DNA from: Dipteronia dyeriana
Lineage: Eukaryota > Streptophyta > Magnoliopsida > Sapindales > Sapindaceae
Reading direction: 5' to 3'
NCBI GenBank assembly: GCA_032871835.1
Contig: CM065296.1
Coordinates: 13,098,001 to 13,162,000, forward strand
DNA length: 64,000 bases
The first letter of the stretch is position 1. Every line of letters begins with the position of its first letter. The position numbers and the translations under genes are program-made. The notes under the pieces are model-generated. The model was not told the origin of the DNA. It worked only from the letters and a program-made list of their open reading frames with translations, and searched no databases. Shown one piece after another: positions 45,356 to 55,874 of the stretch.

Positions 45356-46170
45356 ATGTCATTTGCTTTATTACAAATCCTCATTAACGATAAATTAACT
45401 ATTGAAAACTACAAAAAATGGAAACATAACATAAATACAATCTTGGTCACCAATGACCAAAAGTTTATGCTTACGAAGGAGTGTCCTCAAGAGCCTATTG
45501 CCCATGCCGTACGAACTGTTCGTGAGGCATAAGAGAAATGGGTTTCATCAGATAAGAGAGCCAGAAAGTATAGAATAGCTAGCATGATAGATGTGCTTGT
45601 TTCAAAGTACGAAGCAATGAGTAATGCATTTGGGATAATAGAGTCATTACAAGCTATGTTCAGACAACCCTCTGAGCAAAAGCAGCGCGAAGTTGTTCGT
45701 TCCGCAATGCTTTCACGGATGAAAGAGGGTGCATCTGTTCGGGAACATTTTCTAAGCGTGATGTCATAATTCAACACGGTAGAAATCACTGGCGAGGCCA
45801 TTGATAAACCCAATTAGGTGAGTATCATACTAACAACTCTTCTGAAGAGTTTCGATCAGATCAAGAGTAACTATGGGATGAACAAATTAAGGTTCAGTCT
45901 CACTCAGTTGCTCAATGAGCACACTACTTTTCAGTCTTTGATAAAGGATAACAAAAGTAAGACCAGTAAGGAAAATATTACCGAACCATCTTTTTCTTGA
46001 AATAAAAAGAGGAAGAGGTTTGCTGGGAAGGCAAAGGGTAAGCCCAAACCTAATAACGTCCAAGGTAAGAAAAAATGTGTCTCTACCAACTAGGGCAAAG
46101 GAAAGTGTTTCCATTATGACAAGGTTGGCCACTGGAAGAGGAAATGTCCTTAGTATCTAGAGGAGGTAGC
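45356..46170 (+). pseudogene. Element G gag (copia)
   Basis: Start ATG at 45356-45358 (MSFALLQILINDKLTIENYK) after TTTTCCAGCA. The capsid part reads RASMIDVLVSKYEAMSNAFG and EVVRSAMLSRMKEGASVREH, with TAA and TAG interruptions (about 45529, 45766, 45815). SFDQIKSNYGMNKLRFSLTQ follows. The zinc knuckle at about 46102-46146 reads GKCFHYDKVGHWKRKCP, with Tyr replacing the second Cys. It is a pseudogene with at least four stops. Confidence 0.85.
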
Positions 46171-47500
46171 CAATAAGAAAAAGACAAAAGATAAATATGA
46201 TTTACTTGTTCTTGAGTCGTTTTTAGTGGAAGATGATTCTTCACCATGGATAGTTGATTCGGGATCCACTAACCATATTTGTTCTTATATGCAGTTGACT
46301 AATTCTTGAACAGAGCTTAAGGAGAGTGCCTTCTCGATGCATGTTGGATTATGGGATGTCGTGTCAGCCCGAGCAATGGGTGTAGTGTTTGGAAGTTGTT
46401 TCAATGTTTTGAATAATGTATTTTTAATTCCTGGATTTACTCAAAATTTGATTTCAGTTTCATAGTTGTTAAAACAATTATATTCTGTTTCTTGTAATAA
46501 TAAGTATGTTATTAATGCAAATAATGGTTTGAATATATGTTCAGGATTAAACGAAAACAACTTGTATGTTTTAAGGCCATCAAAACATACTACACTACTC
46601 ATCATTGAATTGTTTAAAGTTGAAAAACCTAAAACAAAACAACAAAAGATTTCTCCAAAAAACAAAATGTATCTGTGGCATCTAAGACTTGGCCACATTA
46701 ACCTTGATAGGATAGATAGACTAGTAAAAAGTGGACCTTAAAATGAGTTGAAGGTTACCACCGTACTTGTTTATGAATCTTGTTTATAAGGGAAATGACC
46801 AAGAGACCTTTTATTGGAAAAAGGCTTAGAGCCAAATAACCACTAGAGCTTCTACATTCAGACATCTGTAGCTCAATATATGTTAAATAAAGGGATGGTT
46901 ATGAGTATTATGTCACCTTCATAGATGACTACTCTAGATACGGTTATGTCTACCAAATAAAAAGTTCAAAGAGCTCCAAGCTGAAGTTAAGAATCAGTTT
47001 TGAAACACTATCGAGACTCTACGATCGGATCATTACCTTGAACAAGAATTTGAAGACTTCATGGTCGAGTATGGGATTATATCCAGACTCACAGTTTTTG
47101 GAACACCATAACAGAATAGTTTCACGGAGAGGAGAAATAGAACCCTAATGGAAATGGTTAGATCCATGATTAGTTTCTTATCATTACCCAATTCATTTTG
47201 GAGACCTGTACTACAAACTAAGACCTACTTTTTGAATGTAGTCCCTTCCAAATATGTTCCTAAGACTCCCTTAGAGTTGTGGAATTGTCTTAAAGATAGT
47301 TTGTGTCATTTACACATTTGAAGGTGTCAAAAACATGTTTTGAAGAACAAAAGTGGAAAGTTATACCCTAAGTCTATGGTCTGCTTGTTCGTAAGATATT
47401 CTGAGGATACCAGAGGTGGAGACTTTTATAACCCTGAAGAGAATAAAGTGTTTGTATCGATAAATGCAACGTTTCTTAAGGATAACTATATATGGACTTA
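46171..47500 (+). pseudogene. Element G protease and integrase
   Basis: The protease active site SPWIVDSGSTNHICSY is intact near 46244-46290. The pre-integrase domain lies in the open part 46466-46741 (KMYLWHLRLGHINLDRIDRL). Integrase follows in broken frames: YEYYVTFIDDYSRYGYVY (about 46897-46950), then remnants of RSDHYLEQEFEDF and QNSFTERRNRTLMEM (about 47110-47160). The C-terminal region is open only in patches to about 47500, where it is joined to a late RT segment. Confidence 0.8.
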
Positions 47501-48630
47501 AGCAAGCATCTAGAACTTAGAACATAAGGTTTTATGGTGCAATAAAAACCTATGTCGTTGTACAAAACATTGATGAGCCTTGTCTATACAAGTGCATCAC
47601 TGACAAGAAAGTAGTTTTCTTAGTGCTATACATAGATGATATCCTACTCATTGGGAATGATGTAGAGGCATTATCGGATGTAAAGGGTTGGCTGGCTAGC
47701 CAATTCCAAAGGAAAGATTTGGGAGAGATGAGTTATGTTCTAGGGATCCAACCTAAAAAGGATCGTAAGAAAAAACTCCTAGCATTGTCTCAAGCATTGT
47801 ATATCGATAAGATTCTTGTGCAATTTTCGATGCAGAACTCCCAGAAAGTTAGTTTACCTTCTAGGCATGGAGTTCACTTGTCTAAGGAACAGTGTCCTGC
47901 GACACCTCAAGAAGTTAAGGGTATAAGACGTGTTCCCTATGCTTCGACGGTAGGCAGTCTCAAGTATTCTATGTTATATACGGGACTTGACATCTGCTTC
48001 ACAATGGGAGTAGCCAGTAGGTACCAGTTCAACCTAAGATTGGATCACTGTGTTGTTGTCAAGACTATTCTCAAGTATATTCGAAGAACAAGAAACTATA
48101 TGCTAGTATATTCTGGAAAGGATTTGATGTCATTGGGATACACAGATTTTGATTTTCAGTCAGACAGGGATTCTAGGAAATCCACGTCTAGATCAGTATT
48201 TCACCCTTGGTGATGAAGCCATTGTTTGAAGGAGTGTTAACCAATCTTGTATTGCTGACTCCGCCATGGAAGCCAAATATGTGGCCGCTTGTGTAGCTGC
48301 TAAAGACGTTGTTTGGCCCCATAAGTTATTAAATGATCTGGAAGTTATTCCAAATCTGGATAAGCCCATCACACTTTATTGTGATAACAATGGTGTTATG
48401 GTTAATTCCAAAGAACCAATAAGCCACAAGAGAGGGAAGCATATAGAAAGGAAATATCATCTCATCATAGAGATAGTACAGAGAGAAGATGTGACCGTGA
48501 CCAAGATAGCGTCATAGGACAATCATGATGATCCATTTACGAAAACCTTACTGGCTAAAGTGTTTGAATGCCACCTAGAGGGTCTAGGATTACGAGACAT
48601 GACTCACTTGCTTTAGTGCAAGTGGGAGAT
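47501..48630 (+). pseudogene. Element G RT (N-terminally deleted) and RNase H
   Basis: After the integrase tail the sequence goes within about 20 bases to the segment just before the catalytic loop (RFYGAIKTYVVVQNIDEPCL), so the first part of RT, including its first catalytic Asp, is absent compared with element F. The rest is well kept at 47623-48213: LYIDDILLIGNDVEALSDVK, DLGEMSYVLGIQ, RRVPYASTVGSLKYSMLYTG, YTDFDFQSDRDSRKSTS. RNase H continues at 48266-48517 (MEAKYVAACVAAKDVVW, CDNNGV, SHKRGKHIERKYH), ending at a TAG near 48515 with a readable tail to 48610. Confidence 0.87.
48619..48630 (+). promoter_or_regulatory. Element G polypurine tract
   Basis: CAAGTGGGAGAT immediately precedes TGTTGGGTTG, the 3' LTR start. 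Confidence 0.88.
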
Positions 48631-49123
48631 TGTTGGGTTGTTTCCCTAAAGCTTGTAATTTGTAAATGTGAATAGAACATATATAAAAGAAGTATTTTTT
48701 TCATTCAAATTGTCTCATACATTTATATAACATGTATACTTAGCATCCAAGATTGCCATATGTAATTTTGAATTGAGTATATGAATGTCATATACATATG
48801 GATTCAGTTTGAAATGAGCAATCTAAAGAGTCCGTAGATAACAAATAAAGCTTGGTACTTTATTTGTGGTTAATCTACAACTACAGTCAATTCCATAATG
48901 TTCGATGATCTTATCCTGGATCATTCATATAGTGATATGAGAATGAAGACACCTTGTATGATGTGATCATATAAGATTGGGCCACAATCTATATGAATCT
49001 CTCACCAAGATCTGTTTCATATTGAGATTCATATATATCAAAAAATAATGGCTATATATAGGTGATCTTAATCCTGTGTGTCTTATCGACTCCTTCTGGT
49101 TAGGTAGAGGTTTTTTATATACT
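48631..49123 (+). repeat. Element G 3' LTR, first part
   Basis: Begins TGTTGGGTTGTTTCCC after the purine tract. The F-family solo LTR interrupts it at 49123. No second LTR of G is visible in the window. Confidence 0.75.
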
Positions 49124-51272
49124 TGTTGGGATTATGCTCGATAGCAAGAGTATAATAATGTATTTGACAATCTTTTCATATTAATAAAGTGATTTCTAGT
49201 TTATCAAATCTTATAGCATTTATAGTTTAATTATTATAATTGTCAAAAGTAAATAATCATAAGGTCAATAGACTATGAGAAAAGAAGAATTGTTCATACA
49301 TCTAGATATGTATGAGGTAGAGACAATTCTTTAGTTAGTCTTGAATAATATTCACAACTTAAGATAAAGGTTGGGCACATTTATCTTGTCAAAGTTGTAG
49401 ATTCTTTTGCTAGCATTTGAGTGGGATCAAATGTGTTATGATGAGTCTAAAATAATCAAAGTGTGGTGTCTGTGGGCAAAAGAATCTAGTGCACTGGGTG
49501 CATTGAATTGGATCACAAAGAAATACTTTATCTAGAACCGTCAAATGATAAAAGTTTTCATTTGAAGACAATCGTAGAATCTATCTCAATCCTGAGATAA
49601 ATGATGGACTTATGGTTGCAAGTGTTATCATTAGAGCTATCAATGAGTACGATTATATGGCATAGTCTATCCTCGATAGTTTGGTGGTATTCATTTGTTA
49701 ATCGATAGAGGACTTCATTTATAGATATGGACATCGTGGCTCTATTTATTAAATAAGAGTAAAATATCATCATATGGATGTTTTGAGGTAATGGATATTA
49801 AATCTTAACGTTAAGTTTTCAATTGTGTCTATTGAAACATGGCTTCTGGATAAGTCAAAATATCCAAGTTCAAAATATGGTCATATGAGTAAATATGGTA
49901 ACTTGGAGAGCTATAGGCGGTCTATGAGCTCTTGGCGATTACTGATATTTTTCACGAGGATACATTTTCTCCAATAAGGTTGTATAGGGTATGTGTAAGA
50001 AATATTAACTTATTTTATCTTTATTTAAGAGTTCAATTTTAGTTCTTTAGTGGAATGAACTAAAATTAATAGATCGGACCTAAGTGAATCATTTGTTGAT
50101 TGTGATTGGGATGTGGCTATTGAAGCTTAAATTTAGATAGCCCGCTAAGATCCCCAATCCACACGAACTAGCATGGATCACTTGATATATTCTACCGGAC
50201 CAATTTAGGGGTCTATCTAGAACTGTATTGAAGCATATGGACTTGTTTCTTTTTGTAAGAATGGGTCTAGTTCACATGTATACTTTTTATTAAGGTTTAA
50301 TGGATTTAATAAAATAGAAAAAATAATATAATGACCCCATATATGGTGTTGGGCAGCAAAGCTATATAGTTTAGCTTAATTATATTATTTTTATTTTATT
50401 ATTTAATTAAATGGAAATTAATTAATTATTTAATTAAAAGTCAAAAAAAAATTCTAGTAGGAGAATGTCTCCTAATATTATACTATTTTTGGTAGTATAA
50501 TTAATATTAAAGATTATATTTGATAAGTAGATAAATAAAAGGAATTATTTATCTAGTCAAATTAGAAAATCTTTAATATGGTTACAAATACACTATTGAG
50601 TTGGATTATAAGTCTTGGTGTAGGAAAGAATTCTTATTGGAAAAAGATTCTTAGTCACCAAGTAAATCCACCTAAGGATAGGATTCTTACCCATCAAGTA
50701 AATCCTTCTTAGAAAAGGATTTGTGATCTTATATATATGTATATATATATTAAATTCAGCCAACCCTAGTTTAATTATAAGAGAGAATTTCTGCCAACCT
50801 TGGATATATATAAGAGAAGATTTCGGCCAACCTATTTAATTCACTTGGAGAGAATTCAGCCACCATAAGAATTTTGAGAGAAAATTTTGTTTTTGCTCTA
50901 GACAAAATTCGATCAACTCTAAGAAATAGTGTGAGATTCAGCAAAAAAGAAAATGAAGAAAGAACGTTTAGTTTTCGATATTACAGTAGTAGCATTTACA
51001 TTAAAACGTTTTGTGTACAACATCAAATCGAGATTCACTCGAGTTTCAATCAAATTGATTGATAATTCACAAGTGACCTAACGTTCTTTGTTTTCTTCTT
51101 GGAGGATTATTGTGACTAACAAAGAAAAAGATTTTGTTTGTTTCCATCCTCAGGTATACATTTTAAAGAAAGGGAGCCCACACTCCTAGGTGATTCACGT
51201 TCGTAATTGGATTGAAAGTTCTTGCGGATTAAATTCGGTGCTAGTTCAATCGTCACAAGAAAAAGATACGAT

Positions 51273-51315
<43 letters not shown>

Positions 51316-51420
51316 ATTAATCTAGGGTCCAGGTTCTTATTATTATAAAGGGGAAAAGTTTTAAATATATCAAACACTAATTATTTATTTTTACGCTTTC
51401 GTTGCGCGATTTTTCCTACA
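49124..51420 (+). mobile_element. Solo LTR of the element F family
   Basis: TGTTGGGATTATGCTCG...GATTTTTCCTACA, about 2.3 kb. It is an inverted relative of the F LTRs over its full length and includes a TA microsatellite at 51275-51312. No internal region is present. The flanks ATACT (49119-49123) and ATACC (51421-51425) match at four of five positions, consistent with one transition in a target duplication. It formed by LTR-LTR recombination of a plus-oriented copy inside the 3' LTR of G. Confidence 0.9.
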
Positions 51421-51425
51421 ATACC

Positions 51426-52260
51426 ATGGGAGAGATCAAAGTTACATTCCAGATCAATATGCTCCGTCTGTTGGAATCGCGGTTTGGCTTGTGGCTGAGA
51501 AGTTTTATACACAATAGTGGAATCCACTCATTCTAACGGGAAGTAGATAGTAGTTTCCTTAAGGGTTGATTCGCGGCTTGAACAATATGAGCGCTCTCCT
51601 AATTCCGTTAGGAATGTAGGATTTATTGTTCATTAGAGAATCATTAGTACTTAATGGAAAAGATGTAATTAGAGAGGTATAATGGACATTATGACCTAGC
51701 TCTAATTATGAACTACTTATAGAGGATTATACCATATGTAATAGTTATATCGATGGACACTGAGATTATTGATTTGTATAAAAACATCTATAGTTGAGAG
51801 TGTGCAGCTTCTGGTTTTTAGTAGAATAACATCGAAATTAATAATCATGAAATATTAATTAAAGAGTTTAATTAATTATTTCTAAGGATTAATGGATCTC
51901 AAAATACTGTGGGTCCATTAGGTTCCCTTGCTAGCCCGACTGATTAAAGGTAACATGGGTCACATTAATTAATTGGATTGTCCGATTAATTGTGTTACAA
52001 AAGTGAGACGTATTTATTTGGGAATTAATTGACTAATGAGATTACTTAATTAAAGAATATTAATGATTAAATAATTAAATAATTAAATAATTAGATTATT
52101 TAGTTATACAATTAATAATTAATTGGATGGTAGTTTTTAAATGAAGATAAGATAATTTGATTATTTTATTTTTATTAAATTAATTATCTAAGTATTTGAA
52201 TTTAAGTTTAAATTTAAAATACATATTATCCCTTTTATTATATGGGCTTGAAAAATAAAT
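51426..52260 (+). repeat. Element G 3' LTR, second part (end unresolved)
   Basis: AT-rich, no gene. It contains CTGTGGGTCCATTAGGTTCC and many ATTAATTAATT runs, of the kind found in long copia LTRs. Where the LTR ends before element M is not clear, since no second copy is available. Confidence 0.5.
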
Positions 52261-52330
52261 GGCACTATTTGAGAGGGGTGTTGTGCAAATATCACAAGTT
52301 TAGTAATGTAAGTTTAAAATGCACCATTTA
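52261..52330 (+). repeat. Element M left terminal inverted repeat
   Basis: The stretch GGGGTGTTGTGCAAATATCA and later GTAAGTTTAAAATGCACC align with the reverse complement of the right end (GGTGTGTTGTAATGATGTCA, TTAAGTTTAAAAGGCACC). The match is imperfect and needs a gap of about seven bases near the tip. Confidence 0.65.
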
Positions 52331-52508
52331 ACATAAAGAGACGGGAATACCCCGACAAAATAAAAAAAGAGAGAAAAGTTATCGTTTTGTGAGTCTGAGA
52401 AAGCAATAGTGAGAAAGAAACTAAGAAAGAAACCGACGACAACGAAATCGACGGCGAGGAAATCGACAGCTTATTGACCGAAAAAACAATACAGTACATT
52501 TCGCAGCG

Positions 52509-54800
52509 ATGACAGAGGTAAGTTCAGTTTGTTTTATTTATCGATTTGTTGTTCATAACTTATCATTGCATTTTAGACTTGTTATTTTGATTGAAATTGT
52601 AGATTAGGGTTGACACTGGTTGTGGTTTTGGTTTGGGTTTGAAATGAGGATCAATATTCTGGTATCGAGGATTTTTTTAAAAAATAAAAATAAATCGAGC
52701 ATATTTCAAGCGAGATCGATGAATTTTTTTAGAAAGATTCGAGGAATTTTATCATACGATCGAGGTTATTTCTGAAAGGGTCGAGAACATTTTAAAAGCA
52801 TCAAGAATATTTTTAAAAATCGAGAAATTGTTTGGAACGATCGAGAATATTTTCCTAACGATCGAGAATGTTTTTCAAAGTGATCGAGCTTTTGTTAAAT
52901 GATCGGGAATATTTTTCAAAGAATCGAGAGGTTTTTCAAAGGATCAAGACTATTTTTAAAGGATCGAGAATTTTTGAAAACGATCGAGAATATTTTTATA
53001 ACGATCGAGAATGTTTTTCAAAGGATCGAGATTTTTTAAAATGATAGAATCGAGAAGATTTGTCATAGAATCGAGAAGATTTTTCAAAGAATCGAGTGGT
53101 TTGTCAAAGTATCGAGACTATTTTTAAAGGATCGAGAATGTTTTCAAACGATCGAGAATGTTTTTCAAATGGTCCAGATTTTATAAAATCATCGAGAAGA
53201 TTTTTAAAAGAATCGAGAGGTTTTTCAAAGGATCGAGACTATTTTCAAAGGTTTGAGAATATTTTCAAACGATCGAGAATGTTTTTCAAAGGGTCGAGAT
53301 TTTTTAAATTGATCGAGAAGATTTTTCAAATAATCGAGAGGTTTTTCAAAGGATCGAGACTATTTTCAAAGGATCGAGAATATTTTCAAAGGATCGAGAA
53401 TGTTTTTCAAAGGGTCGAGAACGTTTTCAAATGATCGATAAGATTTTTCAATGAACCGAGATGTTTTTCATAGGATCGAGACTATTTTCAAAGGATCGAG
53501 ACTATTTTCAAAGGAACCAGACTATTTGCAAAGGATCGAAGACTTTTTAAACAAATCGAGAACCTTTTCAAAGGATCGAGAATATTTTAAAAGTATCGAG
53601 TATTTGTTTCAAACGATCGAGAATATTTTCTGATTTGTTTCCAGTTTATTGATGTACTATTTCTGTGAAATTGCAGATAACGAGCAGGTTGAAGGAATTG
53701 CTTAAAACTGCAGAGGGAGTTTGGTTCAAGGGAAAATTGACCCGACACGACCATTTTGAAGCCCTCGACCGTATAGATGATGCACTTAATCGGGTTCCTG
53801 AAGAGTTTGCTTTTGAGGATCGGCGTCGATTCATGGCCTCTTGTTTCGGGCATTTCATGTTGATGCACCGGAAGCTGAAGTTTTCGGGTGGTATTATTCA
53901 TCAGCTGCTGTTGCGGGAGTTGGATCATGACGGGCCGACAGATGAGATACAGTTCTTGTTAGGGAACCATATGGTGAGGTTTTCGAAGGTGGAATTTAGC
54001 CTCATCACCGGATTACGTTTTGGAGTCATACAGGACACGAGTATGTATGTTGCAGTTGAGAATGACATACATCAACAGTACTTTCCTTGACATGATGAGG
54101 TATCTTTAGATGACTTGAGGGCTGTTCTTACCCAGGGAGAGTTTCAACAGGCGTACGATGCTATGAAGTTGTGCCTCATTTACATGTTGAACTGGATACT
54201 GATGGGGGTGGATGAGAGATTGAAGATTCCAGTTTGGCAGTTTCAGTTGGTAGAGGACCTCAATACCTTTGATGCGTTCCCGTGGGGTGCCCACGTCTAT
54301 AGGCATTCTATATTTTCATTCAAGTATGCTTTACCGCGACATCGTGAGGAGAGACAGCATCAGTCATAGGGCGATGTTGGACATTCCGTGGAAGGGTACA
54401 ACATCTACGGTCTATCACACGCCCTTTTGGTAAGAAATTTGATTTCCAACATGTGCATTTAATTTGTAATCCAAAATTGTTTTGGATTATAACTGTACGT
54501 ATCTTTGATGCAGATATTTGCTTTCGAGGTGATCCCCCAACTGGGCATCATTTTCGGGACTCGAAGGGTTACAGACCTTTCCCCTCGGTTGTTGAAGTGA
54601 GAGTTGACCAAACAACCTAGAGGGAAGAAGCTGGAGAAGATTTTTAGTGCTAGGGTAATTTATTTTTTTTGTTAATCGTTATATTACTTACGATAAGTAA
54701 TAGTGACATTCATCTAACTACATTTTCAGATGTCGGCGAGGATGGAAATCGTGTCCACAGCAGCTGAGGCGGTGGCCCCGTACTTTACAGGCCTAAGTGT
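52509..54800 (+). pseudogene. DUF1985 gene of element M, 3'-truncated
   Basis: Four exons with canonical splice signals. Exon 1 is 52509-52517 (three codons from ATG, donor GAG|GTAAGT). Exon 2 is 53677-54429 (251 codons, acceptor TTGCAG, donor GTAAGA). Exon 3 is 54514-54654 (acceptor GATGCAG, donor GTAATT). Exon 4 starts at 54730 (acceptor TTTTCAG). All junctions are in phase. Exon 2 has the DUF1985 pattern: RRRFMASCFGHFMLMHRK, the LLLRELDHDG segment and VEFSLITGLRFG. It then runs through LDDLRAV and YNIYGLSHALL. Exon 3 continues IFAFEVIPQLG and KKLEKIFSAR. In-frame stops lie at 54088 (TGA), 54367 (TAG) and 54598 (TGA). After EAVAPYF in exon 4 the sequence becomes antisense to the transposase gene. 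The Ulp1-type protease that usually follows DUF1985 is absent. Function of DUF1985 is unknown. Confidence 0.85.
52690..53625 (+). repeat. Left GATCGAGAA minisatellite (inside DUF1985 intron 1)
   Basis: About 45 units of roughly 20 bp, consensus near GGATCGAGAATATTTTTCAA. From 52931 the units form a six-unit higher-order repeat. The AGAGG or AGTGG landmark falls at 53099, 53220, 53341 and 53462, exactly 121 bp apart, with the same order of unit variants in each copy. Open frames across it (53096-53434, 53451-53633) are products of repetition. It fills most of the 1159-bp intron 52518-53676. Confidence 0.93.
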
Positions 54801-55874
54801 GTTCGTTGATAAAACTTCGTACTTGAAAGTATGTTGCTTCATCTCTTCTAACCTCTCTTAACTTCCATGTACAGTTGTCCATCAAACAAACCAGATGTAA
54901 TGTTGTCTTATTCTACCTTTTGACCTTCCACTCGAAGTTGTGCAGCATTGCAAAAAGGCTAGCCAATCTCTTCAAATCCTTTTTAGTAGGAAAAAATTGA
55001 CCTTTATACATCTTCTACCAAGTTCCTGCTTCCACCCATACCAAGCGAGTATGATTCTGCTCCTGGAATAACCCACGTTCTGGCATTTTCAGAATCAGCT
55101 GGAGTTACATCAGGCCGAACCTCTGATGTCCCAGCTATATCTACTGTAGTGGAACTACATCTGTGGACACGTCTTGCACGTCTTTCCATTTCGAACCATT
55201 CTTCATCTTCCTCATTGTGCGGTACATTATGTACCGGATGCAAATTTGCCTTATTAGCCACCTCATGGATTGGTAGGTTATGAGGTTCATTGTTCCGCTC
55301 ATTGTTCATGTCATTGTACATCTCATTGTATTGGTGGTTGTACTGCCCAGCGTTAATTTCAATTTGACAACTGAAATCATCGTCCAATTGAGCTCCAACT
55401 ATATCACCATGGTCAGGTACTTCCGGTGGGACACCACATAGGTTTTCCCTACCATCAATCCCACTTCTTTCTGTGAACAACTGGTTGCTTCCGCCTGAAG
55501 ATCAAAATTATTTGGTGTTATCATGAAGAGGGATTTCTTCATCGATGACACCTCTTGCAGCCCTCTCAATTAAAATGACACATACTTGAGGGATTACCCT
55601 ATCTTCACCTAGCATAAACAAAACATCGTCGTCATTACTTATAAATGTGCGACATGTTGTCCCGGGAACGATTGATATAGATTGTAGATCAACAATATAT
55701 TTGTTCACATCATACTTCACAATGGTTTGTACAATTGACACCAGCTCTTCGTAAGTCATATTTCTGGACACATACATTCCTTGGTTATCGGAACCAAGAA
55801 ACCTCTGACTTCCATCAGGTAATTGCTTCCATCGACCGTTGTAAGATATTACTAATCTAACCCGATCCATTGTC
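54793..55874 (-). pseudogene. MuDR-type transposase of element M, N-terminal half only
   Basis: Coding starts at the ATG at 55868-55870, four bases after a splice acceptor (TTTTCACAG). 55508-55870 is the N-terminal PB1-like region (LVISYNGRWKQLPDGSQRF, MTYEELVSIVQTIVKYDVNK). Two in-frame stops follow. An acidic, Asn-rich linker at 55004-55480 then includes DEEWFEMERRAR. After a small indel at about 55004 the MuDR plant DNA-binding domain is readable at 54793-55001 (GQFFPTKKDLKRLASLFAM, then TTLHLVCLMDNCTWKLR and TYFQVRSFINEHT). It has one TAG and ends exactly where the plus-strand gene takes over. The MULE catalytic domain and SWIM zinc finger are missing. Confidence 0.83.

Noticed and set aside
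52690..53625. Regularly spaced repeats that could suggest a CRISPR array
   Set aside because: Units are contiguous 20-bp tandem copies without unique spacers, in plant transposon DNA with no cas genes.
53096..53633. Two open frames of 112 and 60 codons with Phe/Arg/Ser-rich repetitive products
   Set aside because: They lie wholly inside the 20-bp minisatellite in the DUF1985 intron. The apparent protein repeat is only the DNA repeat read in frame.
55508..55870. Possible independent host gene with a PB1-like domain
   Set aside because: The same frame continues through the linker into a MuDR DNA-binding domain within one element, so it is the transposase N-terminus.
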